A stretch of DNA of 64,000 nucleotides from Tetrapisispora phaffii CBS 4417 (Eukaryota > Ascomycota > Saccharomycetes > Saccharomycetales > Saccharomycetaceae), in assembly GCF_000236905.1 (NCBI RefSeq), contig NC_016531.1, positions 248,001 through 312,000 on the forward strand. Reading direction: 5' to 3'. Under the pieces are notes generated by a model, which was not told where the DNA came from, searched no databases, and was given only the letters and a program-made list of their open reading frames with translations. The translations under genes were made by a program, and so were the position numbers. Positions 47,218 through 57,338 of this stretch are shown here, in pieces. How positions within the stretch are numbered: position 1 is the stretch's first letter; every line of letters starts with the position of its first letter.

Positions 47218-49476
47218 TTATTTATTTTTATAAGATAGCGATTGTCCAGTTTTAAATTTATTTAATCTTGAGTTATGGAATATTTCATCCATATATAAGG
47301 GAGGGAATGATCCAAATAGCTGGCTTGTATTCCATGTCTCTTGTATTTTTAACTGCTCTTGTAGCCTTGGACTTTCAGCCCAAGGTGCCAAAACTTTATT
47401 ATCCTCTGAATCGGAATCAGAAAATATTTCTGGTAAAGACTGATCAGCATTATTTGTTGATTGTGTAGGACTATATTTAGATATAGCTCCGATCTTATTT
47501 CTATAATCCTTTGTGTGTAAGTCATGCAAGATATTATCACTCACATAATTTTCATTATCATTTCGCTGCTGACCGGTAGCTAAATTTGGTATCTTTTGTG
47601 CTTTATGCTTTATGGACTGAGTAGCAAGTTGTTTTGATTCTTCATATTTATTTTGAAGTTTCGAATCTTTCATGTATGATAATCTTTTTGAATTGCTTCC
47701 ATTGGAGAGTCCATTAGAAATTACGTTATTATTTGACTCTATGGAGGATAACAGTTTGAAACCAGTCAATCTGTCATTTTTCTTTACAACTTCTAATTTA
47801 TTTCTATTTTGTTCATGGTTACTTGGATTATCATTTTTATGAGGTAATGGAGGGTTTGTACTCATTCTTCCTATTGCAATTTTATTTTTAAGTGGTGATG
47901 GTGAGTTAGCATGTAACCTTGAACGTAATGGTGAAATCGAAATATTTTTACTACTCATAGACATTCTGCCAATAGTTTTACGAGGTATACTAGGAGGACT
48001 AGGATTTTTAGTTAGTTTTTTCGATATATTAGTACTTCTCAATGGTGAAATTTGCTGGGTCCTTTTCAATATTTCATGTTTATGGTCAATCGATTTCATT
48101 GCCGAATTCGATAACTTTGTAGTCGATTCATATCTGTTGTATTTCGGTATTAATGACCTTCTTGTATTATCGTCTTTAAATTTGGCACCTGGCATGGAAA
48201 ATTCTTCTTTTGTAGAGAAGATGTTTTTTAATGCTTGTTCCATAGTTTCATCAATTGTTTCTCTCTTCTTTGGGCGAAATGATGTTCTCCTAATGGGAGA
48301 ACCTTTCAAATCTATTGCAGAGGAAAACGGTCTATTACTCTTAGGTAATATTTTATTTTCAAAAGATTTTGTTGGTAACTTAGATAACCTATCAAATACA
48401 TTTTTTGAAGGTGTGCTTCCTTTTGATTTGCTAATGTTGGATGAAATTGAAGGTGATTTTCTTATCCCTGGATTATTGTGGTTATTTTTATTGTTCTTAG
48501 AAGAAGTGGATAATTGAGGTATATGCTTGCTCTGTTTAACAAATTTAGAATCATTGAAATTTTCGTGTGTATTAATTGGTATCAGTAATGATCTTCTTGG
48601 CTTGTTATCAGATACTTCTTTGAACGATTGAATATTTGTATTAGTTGCATTTGAAGAAAATGGTTGAACCACCAATGGATCTTTATCAGGTAGTGGCACA
48701 AACATATTTGATCTTCTCTTAGCAAGATCCTGTTTTCTTTTGTTTTCTAAAGGTTTTGATCTTGTAACATTGACTGATGTTGATGTATTACTTACAGCAG
48801 ATAAGCTCTTTTGATGAGTCTCGGAAATATCCGCAGAAGTTTTTAAATCTACCGAAGCTGTTTTGTTGACGATGTTAGAACTTGTTGAAGATTGATCCAT
48901 AACTCTTGAGTTAGATAAAGGTCCATTTAAAAGTTTGTCAACTTTATAGGGGGACCATGGAGAGGACCTTTCTTTTGGGACTTCATAAGATGACAATGTG
49001 GTTGTTCCTGTGTTATCTGTTTTATTTGAGTTTTGGATACCAACAATATTAACTGTATTAGTGGATTCTGGAGTTATATGTTGTTCAGAATTGTATTGTT
49101 TGGGAAGTGGTGCATAACGAATAGATGGAACATATTCTCCATTTCTAACATTTTCTGCATCAGAATCCTTATATCTTAGAACATCTGATAAACTTTCTTC
49201 TGCATTAGATATATCGGTAACTTTTTTATTGTCCTCAATTGACACTGTCTTTTCAGGGCTTATTAATGAAATAGACAATTTTGAATTGTCAAATGAGCTC
49301 GATAAAATGCCGAAATTAGAATTCAACCATTCTTTCTCTTTACTAATTACTGCATTGATACTATTCTGATCAGTTATTATCACGTTGTTTAATGCATTTA
49401 ATGATTCTATTATCGATCTAGTCGAACCAGGAAGAACCTGCGTTTTCTTTTTTGCAGCTTTTATAGCCCAATCCAT
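47218..49476 (-). CDS. SLI15: Chromosomal passenger complex subunit Sli15 (INCENP)
   Basis: Sli15 scaffolds the chromosomal passenger complex, binding Bir1/Nbl1 at its N-terminus and activating Ipl1 (Aurora B) through the C-terminal IN-box. The 752-residue protein (S. cerevisiae 698) starts MDWAIKAAKKKTQVLPGSTRSIIE, nearly identical to the recalled orthologue. The long middle is Ser/Asn/Lys-rich and basic (microtubule binding), with many S/T-P sites such as SPWSPYKV and SPLRS, expected Cdk1 targets. The IN-box lies at about 690-740 (SLPEIFSDSDSEDN, APWAESPRLQEQL, FGSFPPLYMDEIF). The promoter carries TTTCGCGTTCC, also found before CHL4. Order CNS1-SLI15-ICS2 equals YBR155W-157C. Confidence 0.95.
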   Translation of the reverse strand: MDWAIKAAKKKTQVLPGSTRSIIESLNALNNVIITDQNSINAVISKEKEWLNSNFGILSSSFDNSKLSISLISPEKTVSIEDNKKVTDISNAEESLSDVLRYKDSDAENVRNGEYVPSIRYAPLPKQYNSEQHITPESTNTVNIVGIQNSNKTDNTGTTTLSSYEVPKERSSPWSPYKVDKLLNGPLSNSRVMDQSSTSSNIVNKTASVDLKTSADISETHQKSLSAVSNTSTSVNVTRSKPLENKRKQDLAKRRSNMFVPLPDKDPLVVQPFSSNATNTNIQSFKEVSDNKPRRSLLIPINTHENFNDSKFVKQSKHIPQLSTSSKNNKNNHNNPGIRKSPSISSNISKSKGSTPSKNVFDRLSKLPTKSFENKILPKSNRPFSSAIDLKGSPIRRTSFRPKKRETIDETMEQALKNIFSTKEEFSMPGAKFKDDNTRRSLIPKYNRYESTTKLSNSAMKSIDHKHEILKRTQQISPLRSTNISKKLTKNPSPPSIPRKTIGRMSMSSKNISISPLRSRLHANSPSPLKNKIAIGRMSTNPPLPHKNDNPSNHEQNRNKLEVVKKNDRLTGFKLLSSIESNNNVISNGLSNGSNSKRLSYMKDSKLQNKYEESKQLATQSIKHKAQKIPNLATGQQRNDNENYVSDNILHDLHTKDYRNKIGAISKYSPTQSTNNADQSLPEIFSDSDSEDNKVLAPWAESPRLQEQLKIQETWNTSQLFGSFPPLYMDEIFHNSRLNKFKTGQSLSYKNK

Positions 49477-49972
49477 AATGTATTAACCGTTAATCGAATA
49501 TATTAATTAGACTATTTCAGCACTTCCAGACTGTAGTTATAGTTATGTGTATTTTGTATTTTTTTTCTGTATCGAACAATGACTATTGGACTAGTGAGAT
49601 AAATGGAACATAAACATCTAATAGATGAAAACTGTATTTCAAGTCACTCGATATATACGTTGTTTATATTTCATTCACGTATTTAAAGATATATATATAT
49701 ATATATTGAATTAGTTGTAGATTGTATTAAAATATAAAATATTTTCTTTGACCTTATTGATCAGCTACATATTTTCTTATTCCAACCACAAAATAAAAGC
49801 GCCAACTATTTCAGCGCTTAATTGCGAAAGCGTTTAAACGTTTCGCGTTCCTTATACACTAATAACGTTAAACTAAGCAAACGACACTATATATATTACA
49901 TTATATCAACTACAATTGTAGATACAACGTAGTTGTAGTATCCTGGGTAGAATAAAGGCGGGTCATGGTGCT
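49477..49972. promoter_or_regulatory. SLI15 promoter with near-palindromic SCB-like element
   Basis: The spacer is 496 bp. At 49824-49846 GCGAAA, an extra G, CGTTTAAACG and TTTCGC form a palindrome broken by one base. Its right end overlaps TTTCGCGTTCC (49841-49851), identical to the CHL4 element. It lies 365 bp before the SLI15 ATG. AGCGCT at 49812-49818 adds a further small palindrome. Otherwise AT-rich. Confidence 0.45.
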
Positions 49973-50557
49973 TCACTCGTCTTTATAACAGTCATAAATG
50001 TCACAATTCGGGACGTTGATGTCAATTTTGGAATTGTTATCAACATCTCCAGATTCTGGACAGCTGACAAACTTTTTATTACTCATATCTATGTTATTGC
50101 ATCTTGCAAATTCAAACAGACTCTGGTAGTTGGATGCACTATTTCTTCTTATCTGATTTTGTGTATTTAAAATAATATCATTCGTCATGAACTGCTGTTT
50201 AGCGACGGATTCTTCGAAAGAAGCGCTATTTATACCTATGCCACTTGCACCATGGTTATATTTGGTGATATCATGTCCCAGAAATGGTCCGTATGTGGTG
50301 AATGAGATGGGTTGTTGTTGCCTGCGATGTATACTTCTTCTTCTGTCGTTCAGTATGAGTGACTTGTTTGTATCGTTTTTACTCTTATCGAAGGGACTGT
50401 TCTTCAGTTCGTTGCTGCCGAAGTCATCGAAATGGTGAGAACTAGCTGGAGAAGTCTGGGATACCGGTGAACTCGGGAAACTAAACTGGCCCATGCTCTG
50501 CCGTTCGTCATCACTCAGAGTGAATGCAGCGGATTCTCGTCTGGGAGGCGTGTCCAT
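49973..50557 (-). CDS. ICS2: Ics2-like protein of unknown function
   Basis: This is a 194-residue Ser/Asn-rich, probably disordered protein (S. cerevisiae Ics2 about 255; null mutants were reported copper sensitive). Homology shows in short blocks: an N-terminal FSFPSSPVSQ segment, RRRSIHRRQQQPISFT (basic, likely kinase-site context RRxS), and the C-terminal NTQNQIRRNSASNYQSLFEFARCNNID. The last block aligns with the recalled Ics2 C-terminus. It sits between SLI15 and AMN1 on the minus strand, exactly the YBR157C position. Its biochemical role is not known. The protein is shorter than its relative but shows no sign of decay. Confidence 0.85.
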   Translation of the reverse strand: MDTPPRRESAAFTLSDDERQSMGQFSFPSSPVSQTSPASSHHFDDFGSNELKNSPFDKSKNDTNKSLILNDRRRSIHRRQQQPISFTTYGPFLGHDITKYNHGASGIGINSASFEESVAKQQFMTNDIILNTQNQIRRNSASNYQSLFEFARCNNIDMSNKKFVSCPESGDVDNNSKIDINVPNCDIYDCYKDE

Positions 50558-52171
50558 TTGGTATTACAGATTTAGCATAGAGCCTAGAAGCAGTTGGGTG
50601 TTTACAATCAACAAATTATCAACCTTGCCATGTACCAAGATATGCGATATGCTTGCACCCACAGAACACACTTCCTTTTATATGGCTGTAACTGACACAA
50701 CAGTTTTTTTGCAATAATTATTATATACAAACATTTCACTATATCATCGCACACATTATATTAGTTACGAAATTGATAAGTGAGATGCCTTTGATATGCA
50801 ATATGGGGGACAGGGCATTGACATATAATGATGTCAACATGAAGCAACCCTCAGTCCATACCCACAAGATTATGCAGTACCTCAAAAAGACATTTGTGCT
50901 CCTCTTTAAAATGAAAAATTTCTCAACAGCAATCGAGACGAACAAAACAATCCATCTGGTTGCAACAAAGACAAGATCAGGGGGGGTAGGTATAACATTA
51001 AATCTCACAATGAGGTTGAAACAAAAGAAAGAAGAGCCATTAAGACGGTGGCTGACGTGAGAGCATCCACACACGCACACACGCACACACAGAGAGGTTC
51101 CCTGGACCCGAGAGCGTCGAGACTTCTTGTAAGAAATAAGAAACTACAAACAACACAAGGCCACTGTCCCTTATATATATATTCCATGCCATCCCACTGT
51201 TCAACTTCTAGAACCCTGACCACCCCACCGACACCACCACTCCGTTAAATGCTTGTCATGTTCATTCCACCTATGTGTTGAGGTGGATAACCAGCACACA
51301 GTAGAGAACATTCTTTCTTTGTGCTGCACACACAACTGCACACTGCAGTGCTGGGTAACAGTTGACAAGAACAGACGTTTTTGTGGACCCAGCAGAGCAA
51401 GCAAAACGACGCGGGCGACAGGGCGACAGAGTTAGAAACAGCCGTGGACTTTGATCCGAGGGCGGTGCTTCCCAAAACGGAAGTGTGATTACTGTTTGGT
51501 TTATCCGAATGCGGTAATAGTTCCTTGCGGGTTTCTTTTGTGCTTGTTCTACAGATCTCGAGATTTGTATTGCTTGGTTCAAAGGCATACCTGTAATGTC
51601 TCATGTGTACTCTGCTCATGCAAGGTGACAGCATTCTTTAAAGGACAGAATGTTCAAATGACAGAGGGATTTTGTTATTGTTGTTCTTGCTACTATCTTA
51701 TATTGTAAACAAATAACGTCAGGGACTATGTTTAGCTACTGGTTTCAAATAAGATGTTTCGACATCGGCAATTTCATTTCGTTTACCATATATAAATGTG
51801 TGTGATATATAAGTGTGTTCTTCGGTGTGTTTGTAATCTTGAGCACTCGTTTTGTAGTTTTGTCTTAAGCACAACAAAACTAACCATCGACATCTACTAA
51901 TATTTTGGGTCTCGTCGCCTGCAGTTCTTATACTTTTTTTTATGACAATTCTATGATTTAACATATTTTACGTCCCTTTTTTTATACTTCAAATAATTTG
52001 TGATCATAGCATTTTAATTCTATTTTTTTAATCTATTAAAAGTCGTTCCTTTAACAATATTTCAAAGTCATTCCTTTCATTCTTTTTTCTCATTTTTACA
52101 ATACCTTTTTTAACTGCAATTTTTTTGTTCTACCAATTATTTAATTCAAAATAGGTAAACGTCACAATAAT
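50558..52171. other. Divergent ICS2/AMN1 spacer, no credible gene
   Basis: The spacer is 1.6 kb. ORFs of 60-130 codons on both strands (for example 50739-51086 and 51245-51634) overlap one another and show no signatures. Visible elements are a G7-8 run near 50980, CACACACGCACACA runs at 51068-51090, and GGGCGACA twice in tandem at 51413-51428. Also present are the palindrome CACTGCAGTG near 51342 and a T-rich stretch before AMN1. A long promoter fits AMN1, a strongly daughter-specific gene in S. cerevisiae. Confidence 0.4.
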
Positions 52172-53590
52172 ATGAATATGTTCAGTCGGTTTGGATATCC
52201 ACGCAAAAGGCCATACGAACCATTGTTCGATGATGTCAGCAATAGAGTTTCTAAGAGACGTAACTCAGACGATTCACAAAATAGTGCTGAATTATCAGTA
52301 AAGACGCAATTCAACAATAATACTCAACTTCCCACTCCAGAAGTTTCTCCAATTAAACCAAGTGGGGTGCTAGAGAGAAAATTCTCAGAATTGAATCTCA
52401 TTAAACATATTCCAAAAACAGAAGATACACATCAAATATTCAAGATTCCTGAAATTCTAGCGAATATTCTTAAATTCGTACAGCTGCAAGATTACTGTGA
52501 ATCTGATAAGCATGCCAAAGAGATAAAGACTCTGCTCCGGGGCAGAAATGCTCCACAATCCTATAGACATTGTTTGATGATGTATCAGAATGAGGAAGTT
52601 GCAAAACACATTTGGAATAAACTAACAGAAAAATCCTCACAAACTACAACAAATAATGACTCAAATACTCTATACAATTGTCTATCAGTCAACAAATTAT
52701 GGTACTATCTTGGTGCCCCAATGTTTTCTGAACAGATTGTATTTGAGAATGAAGACATGTTCAGAAAATTTTTAATAAATCTAACAACACCAATAAAACC
52801 AAAATCCATTATCATTAAAAATATACGTTCAACTGTCGATTACACCACTTATTTATTAAACCCAAATTTAAATCTATCAGAAGTGACCCATTTAGAATTG
52901 AAATTATGTCACTATTTTGTTCCACCAGTACAATGGTTTAAAAATCTAACAAAGTTAGAGACGTTATCATTCCCAGGAAGCAAAAAAATCAGCGATAGGT
53001 ATTTATTTGAGGTCCTAATGGATGGGTCATTAAGCAATCTGAAACATTTAGATTTAAGGGCCTGTGAAAATGTAACAGATGCAGGAATCGTTTATGTAGC
53101 AACAAAATGCCCTCAATTACAATCGTGCAATTTAGGGAGACACAAGTCTGGAGAATCGATAACTGGTGTCTCAGTGGCAGCATTATCCATGCATACAAAT
53201 ATTGAAACGCTGGGTCTAACCGGATGTAACATTAACGATGCTGCCATTTGGGAATTGGCTAATACATGTGGAAAAAACATAACGAGATTAGCAATAAACA
53301 ATTGCAAACTTTTATCAAACTTGAGTTTGAGAATAATTACAAATTATACATATTTTCCAAACTTATCAGTGTTGGAAATAAAAAACGTCCCGGGATTCAT
53401 TGAGGTGAAAAGTCTTGTAGTCTTTAAAAATTGGAAACATTCAATAAAACGCCCATTTTTATTAGAAACTTGCGAAAGAGTGAATAAATTAATACAGACT
53501 GAAGAATCAAAAGTAATGAGAACTAATTCATTGACTGCCATACGGGATATGACAGAATGGGTCAATGAAAATATTGAAGACAAATGTTAA
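52172..53590 (+). CDS. AMN1: Mitotic exit antagonist Amn1 (leucine-rich repeat protein)
   Basis: Amn1 binds Tem1 to switch off the mitotic exit network in daughter cells and promotes Ace2 turnover, which affects cell separation and clumping. The 472-residue protein has a basic N-terminus with FGYPRKRPYEPLFDD, then a helical F-box-adjacent region (KIPEILANILKFVQLQDY, LYNCLSVNKLWY). An LRR array of the AMN1/FBXL type follows (LKHLDLRACENVTDAGIVYVATKCPQLQ; VSVAALSMHTNIETLGLTGCNINDAAIWEL). It is followed by IFA38, as in YBR158W-159W. In S. cerevisiae a single residue (D368 versus V) controls aggregation; I did not attempt to align that position. Confidence 0.94.
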   Translation: MNMFSRFGYPRKRPYEPLFDDVSNRVSKRRNSDDSQNSAELSVKTQFNNNTQLPTPEVSPIKPSGVLERKFSELNLIKHIPKTEDTHQIFKIPEILANILKFVQLQDYCESDKHAKEIKTLLRGRNAPQSYRHCLMMYQNEEVAKHIWNKLTEKSSQTTTNNDSNTLYNCLSVNKLWYYLGAPMFSEQIVFENEDMFRKFLINLTTPIKPKSIIIKNIRSTVDYTTYLLNPNLNLSEVTHLELKLCHYFVPPVQWFKNLTKLETLSFPGSKKISDRYLFEVLMDGSLSNLKHLDLRACENVTDAGIVYVATKCPQLQSCNLGRHKSGESITGVSVAALSMHTNIETLGLTGCNINDAAIWELANTCGKNITRLAINNCKLLSNLSLRIITNYTYFPNLSVLEIKNVPGFIEVKSLVVFKNWKHSIKRPFLLETCERVNKLIQTEESKVMRTNSLTAIRDMTEWVNENIEDKC

Positions 53591-54010
53591 CTGTTCCATT
53601 CGGTACCAAAAAATTACCAACAAATACAGATGATAATAAAACACTTAAATAAAAAAGATATAATAAAAGTATCTGTAATTATATATATAATTAAATCTTA
53701 ATGACTTTACGAATAATATTTAAAAATTGTTGAAATTTCTATTCTGATAAATAATAAAGAAGTTGTTATATATAATGGTATGTCACATTGAATCCTGTCA
53801 TATACCTTTAACGTGGGCTCAAGGCCATTTGGCAGCCGTAATTCGATTTCGGGAAAAAGCCAAAATGTCAAATTGTGAACATATTTGGAACTTATAAATA
53901 CCTTTTTATATAAAAGACATTGCTGATATCATTAGTATTCATTTAGTTCTATTGGTTTACGGTACATACAACACGCCAATTACAATTGAACTTAGAGAAA
54001 CTCACTGGAA
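53591..54010. other. Spacer AMN1 to IFA38, no gene seen
   Basis: 420 AT-rich bases with the AMN1 3' region and the IFA38 promoter. Nothing recognised. Confidence 0.35.
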
Positions 54011-55054
54011 ATGGCTGTTTCATTTATTAAACAATTAGAAGCTGTTAGTAGCAGAAGCTCCTGTGTAAACATTTTACTCTGGTCTGTCTTCTGTTTTGGT
54101 ATTTTAAAGTCAACAACTTTACTCTTGAGGTTTTTAGCATGTTTCTTTGATTTATTTGTGTTGCCACCGGTCGATTATAAGAAATATGGTGCTAAGAATG
54201 GTAACTACTGTGTTGTCACAGGTGCTAGTGATGGTATTGGTAAAGAATACGCTGCTCAAATGGCTAAACGTGGTTTCAACTTAGTATTGATTTCAAGGAC
54301 ATTGTCTAAATTAGAGACTATTAAAAGAGAATTCACTGAAAAATATCATATTAAAGTTGAGATTTTAGCAATTGATGTCTCTGAGGACTCTGCTGAAAAT
54401 TATCAACAAATTAAAGAACTATGTGAAAAATTACCAATCTCTGTTCTAATTAACAATGTTGGACAATCTCATTCTATCCCTGTTCCATTTCTGGAGACTG
54501 AAGAAAAAGAAATGAGGGATATTATTACAATCAACAACACTGCAACTTTAATGATCACTCAAATAATCTCCCCAATCATTGACAAGACCGTCAATGGGTC
54601 TTCCAAGAAATTACGTGGTTTAATATTAACTATGGGCTCCTTTGGTGGTTTGATCCCAACGCCTCTACTTGCCACCTACAGTGGCTCTAAAGCATTTTTA
54701 CAAAGTTGGTCTAATGCCTTAGCTGGGGAGTTAAGTGAGAAAAATATTGACGTGCAACTTGTTGTTTCATATCTGGTCACCAGTGCTATGTCCAAGATAA
54801 GACGTTCATCTGCCTTAGTGCCAACTGAAAAAGCGTTTGTTGCTTCAACTTTAAAGAATGTTGGTAGACGTTGTGGTGCTCAAGAAAGATATGCCACCAT
54901 TACACCATTCTGGTCGCACGCTATCTATGAATTCCTAATAGATGAATCATTCGGTGTGTACTCCAAGATTGTCAATAGTATCAACTACTCTTTCCATAAG
55001 TCAATCAGAATTAGAGCTTTAAAGAAAGCTGCGAGAGAGGCCAAGAAAAATTAA
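54011..55054 (+). CDS. IFA38: Very-long-chain 3-oxoacyl-CoA reductase
   Basis: Ifa38/Ybr159 is the ER microsomal beta-keto reductase that performs the second step of very-long-chain fatty acid elongation for sphingolipids, with Elo2/3, Phs1 and Tsc13. The 347-residue SDR has an N-terminal membrane segment (about 19-50). The NADPH site VTGASDGIGKEYA (TG at 70-71) and NNVG at 148-151 follow. The catalytic set is Ser210 (LTMGSFGG) with Tyr223-x3-Lys227 (YSGSKAF). The C-terminus is rich in Lys (KKAAREAKKN), consistent with ER retention. It is YBR159W, between AMN1 and CDC28. Its product feeds the sphingolipid pathway, in which the nearby CSH1/SUR1 gene acts later. Confidence 0.95.
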   Translation: MAVSFIKQLEAVSSRSSCVNILLWSVFCFGILKSTTLLLRFLACFFDLFVLPPVDYKKYGAKNGNYCVVTGASDGIGKEYAAQMAKRGFNLVLISRTLSKLETIKREFTEKYHIKVEILAIDVSEDSAENYQQIKELCEKLPISVLINNVGQSHSIPVPFLETEEKEMRDIITINNTATLMITQIISPIIDKTVNGSSKKLRGLILTMGSFGGLIPTPLLATYSGSKAFLQSWSNALAGELSEKNIDVQLVVSYLVTSAMSKIRRSSALVPTEKAFVASTLKNVGRRCGAQERYATITPFWSHAIYEFLIDESFGVYSKIVNSINYSFHKSIRIRALKKAAREAKKN

Positions 55055-55603
55055 ATGAATAATATCTGAATATGATGTATCTTTTATCTCAATATCTAAA
55101 GAAAGCTTCCAACATTGACTTCCAATTTTATTTATAGTATACGTGTGTAGATAGCGATAGATAGATGTATAGCATGTGATTAACCTGCAATTATCTATCG
55201 TTCTCAAGATATAATTGCTTATAATAACGCCTTACATATATGTAAGCGTATATATCTTTTTCTTTTTACCCTTCTTTGTGATCTCAGAGCTTCAGCTTTG
55301 TTACGTCAAAAAATTTCAACTTTCCAAAAGAAGAAAGGCAAACACCAATGTCGAGTAACCCACACCTATATGAACTTTGAGGGAATGTATATTTAGAATA
55401 AACTCATATAAATATATGAAAGATTGTATATTTGAAAGTATTATCAAAGTTTCAAGTCTAGCTATACTAGTAGCGTTTTGAATGATTGATATTTTTCTTT
55501 GATATCTGGATATAAGCGACGATTTTTACGAGAAATCATCTAAGGAATACATTAGGCAGTTCTGTTTCCATCTCAGAAAGCACAAGGAATACTAAGTACA
55601 CAA
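55055..55603. other. Spacer IFA38 to CDC28, no gene seen
   Basis: 549 bp; CDC28 promoter. AT-rich, with a GATAGATAGAT run near 55150-55164. No recognised factor site beyond this. Confidence 0.35.
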
Positions 55604-56497
55604 ATGAGTGGTGAATTAGCTAATTACAAGAGGCTAGAAAAAGTCGGTGAAGGTACATACGGTGTTGTTTATAAGGCATTGGATCTTCGCCATAATCAGA
55701 GGGTGGTTGCATTGAAGAAGATCCGTCTCGAGAGTGAAGATGAAGGTGTTCCGAGTACAGCAATTAGAGAGATTTCACTTTTGAAAGAATTGAAAGACGA
55801 TAATATTGTTAGACTCTATGATATTGTACACTCCGATGCACATAAGTTATACTTGGTATTTGAATTCTTGGACCTGGATTTGAAGAGATACATGGAAGGT
55901 GTGCCTAAGGATCAATCATTAGGAGATAATATTATTAAGAAATTCATGATGCAATTATGCAAAGGTATTGCATACTGTCATGCGCATAGAATATTACATA
56001 GAGATCTGAAGCCACAGAACCTATTGATCAACAAAGAAGGTAATTTGAAATTAGGTGATTTTGGTTTGGCAAGAGCCTTTGGGGTCCCATTAAGAGCATA
56101 TACACATGAAATTGTGACATTATGGTATAGATCACCAGAAGTGTTACTGGGCGGTAAGCAATATAGTACAGGTGTTGACATATGGTCTATGGGATGCATA
56201 TTTGCGGAAATGTGCAACAGAAAACCACTATTCAGTGGTGACAGTGAAATCGACCAAATTTTCAAGATCTTTAGAGTACTGGGAACTCCAAACGAAACCA
56301 TTTGGCCAGATATCGTATACCTACCAGATTTCAAGTCTACATTCCCAAAATGGCACAGAAAGGACCTTGCTCAAATAGTCCCTTCATTGGATTCCAACGG
56401 TATTGATTTGTTAGACAAGTTATTAGCTTATGATCCAATCAACAGAATAAGCGCAAGAAGAGCATGTGTTCATCCATATTTCCAAGATTCCACTTAG
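55604..56497 (+). CDS. CDC28: Cyclin-dependent kinase Cdc28 (Cdk1)
   Basis: This is the master cell-cycle kinase, acting with G1 and B-type cyclins. The 297-residue protein (S. cerevisiae 298) contains the Gly loop GEGTYG with inhibitory Tyr19, Lys38, the PSTAIRE helix at 50-56, HRDLKPQN at 132-139, DFG at 152-154 and the activating T-loop Thr167 in [15 protein letters not shown]. The C-lobe ([23 protein letters not shown]) is typical. No truncation or changed catalytic residue is seen. It is YBR160W in the conserved block AMN1-IFA38-CDC28-CSH1. Confidence 0.98.
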   Translation: MSGELANYKRLEKVGEGTYGVVYKALDLRHNQRVVALKKIRLESEDEGVPSTAIREISLLKELKDDNIVRLYDIVHSDAHKLYLVFEFLDLDLKRYMEGVPKDQSLGDNIIKKFMMQLCKGIAYCHAHRILHRDLKPQNLLINKEGNLKLGDFGLARAFGVPLRAYTHEIVTLWYRSPEVLLGGKQYSTGVDIWSMGCIFAEMCNRKPLFSGDSEIDQIFKIFRVLGTPNETIWPDIVYLPDFKSTFPKWHRKDLAQIVPSLDSNGIDLLDKLLAYDPINRISARRACVHPYFQDST

Positions 56498-57338
56498 AAG
56501 ACCAACAAATTCCGTCCCCTATTTTTCTCACCCAACTGGCAGGTAAATCTATTCTAAATCATTATAAACATAAGTAATATATATATAATGGATCAACAAC
56601 CCCATCGGAAATAGTGTATATAGCATATTATACCATATAGCAGCATCTACTCATTGTTGCTATAAAAGCAAAAGCAACACATTTCTTCAAAAGAGAAATG
56701 AGACGCGTAAATAATGATCTTGCAGTGGCTGTCTTTTCAGTAAAGTCACGAAAGTTCGAAAAGCTTAAAATTGAAAAAATGGTCTCAATAATCAAGAAGA
56801 GACATTAACGAACAAGATACAATCAAGTTAGTCGATATTGAAAAATATTGAAAACGGCAGAACAAAAAGGAGAACTAACGTTTTGTTCAACTGATGAACT
56901 TTAAACATTGAAGTCCATCAGTTGAATTGGTGAAATGTTTTTTTGCTAAGGAGTAGACAATACTTGCTAATTTATGAATGTGATGCTAATGATAATGTTG
57001 ATGTGTTTTATTCAACTGCTATTTATTGTATATTTAAATACCATTTCTTGCTTGATTAGATATTTCGGTTTTTGCTTTCTCACTCTTTGTTTTTATCGAC
57101 TGGTTTATATATATATATATATATATAAGATCTCCAGGTGTTTGTTGCCATTACAATAAGCAGATCAAAGAACGTCTCAACGTGTTAACCTCTCTATTGT
57201 TTATGCACATATAACAGAAGGGAAAGAACACATTGTTTTATTCGTTTCCATCCCCTCAGTAATTGAGCTCTGTTATACCGGCGTCGTATTTTATTGATAT
57301 ACAACTCACATTACACGTTCACACTTTAATATCTAATA
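56498..57338. other. Spacer CDC28 to CSH1/SUR1 with an imperfect hairpin
   Basis: 841 bp without a credible gene. An inverted repeat with 16-bp arms and one mismatch lies at 56886-56926 (separate entry). A TA microsatellite lies near 57107-57126. Confidence 0.4.
56886..56926. repeat. 16-bp inverted repeat, one mismatch, 9-nt loop
   Basis: TTCAACTGATGAACTT at 56886-56901 and AAGTCCATCAGTTGAA at 56911-56926 pair at 15 of 16 positions. In minus-strand RNA the exception would be a G-U wobble. It lies about 390 bp past CDC28 and 410 bp before the next start. Confidence 0.7.

Noticed and set aside
50739..51708. Several ORFs of 60-130 codons in the ICS2/AMN1 spacer
   Set aside because: They overlap each other on both strands, include microsatellite-derived residues and show no signatures.
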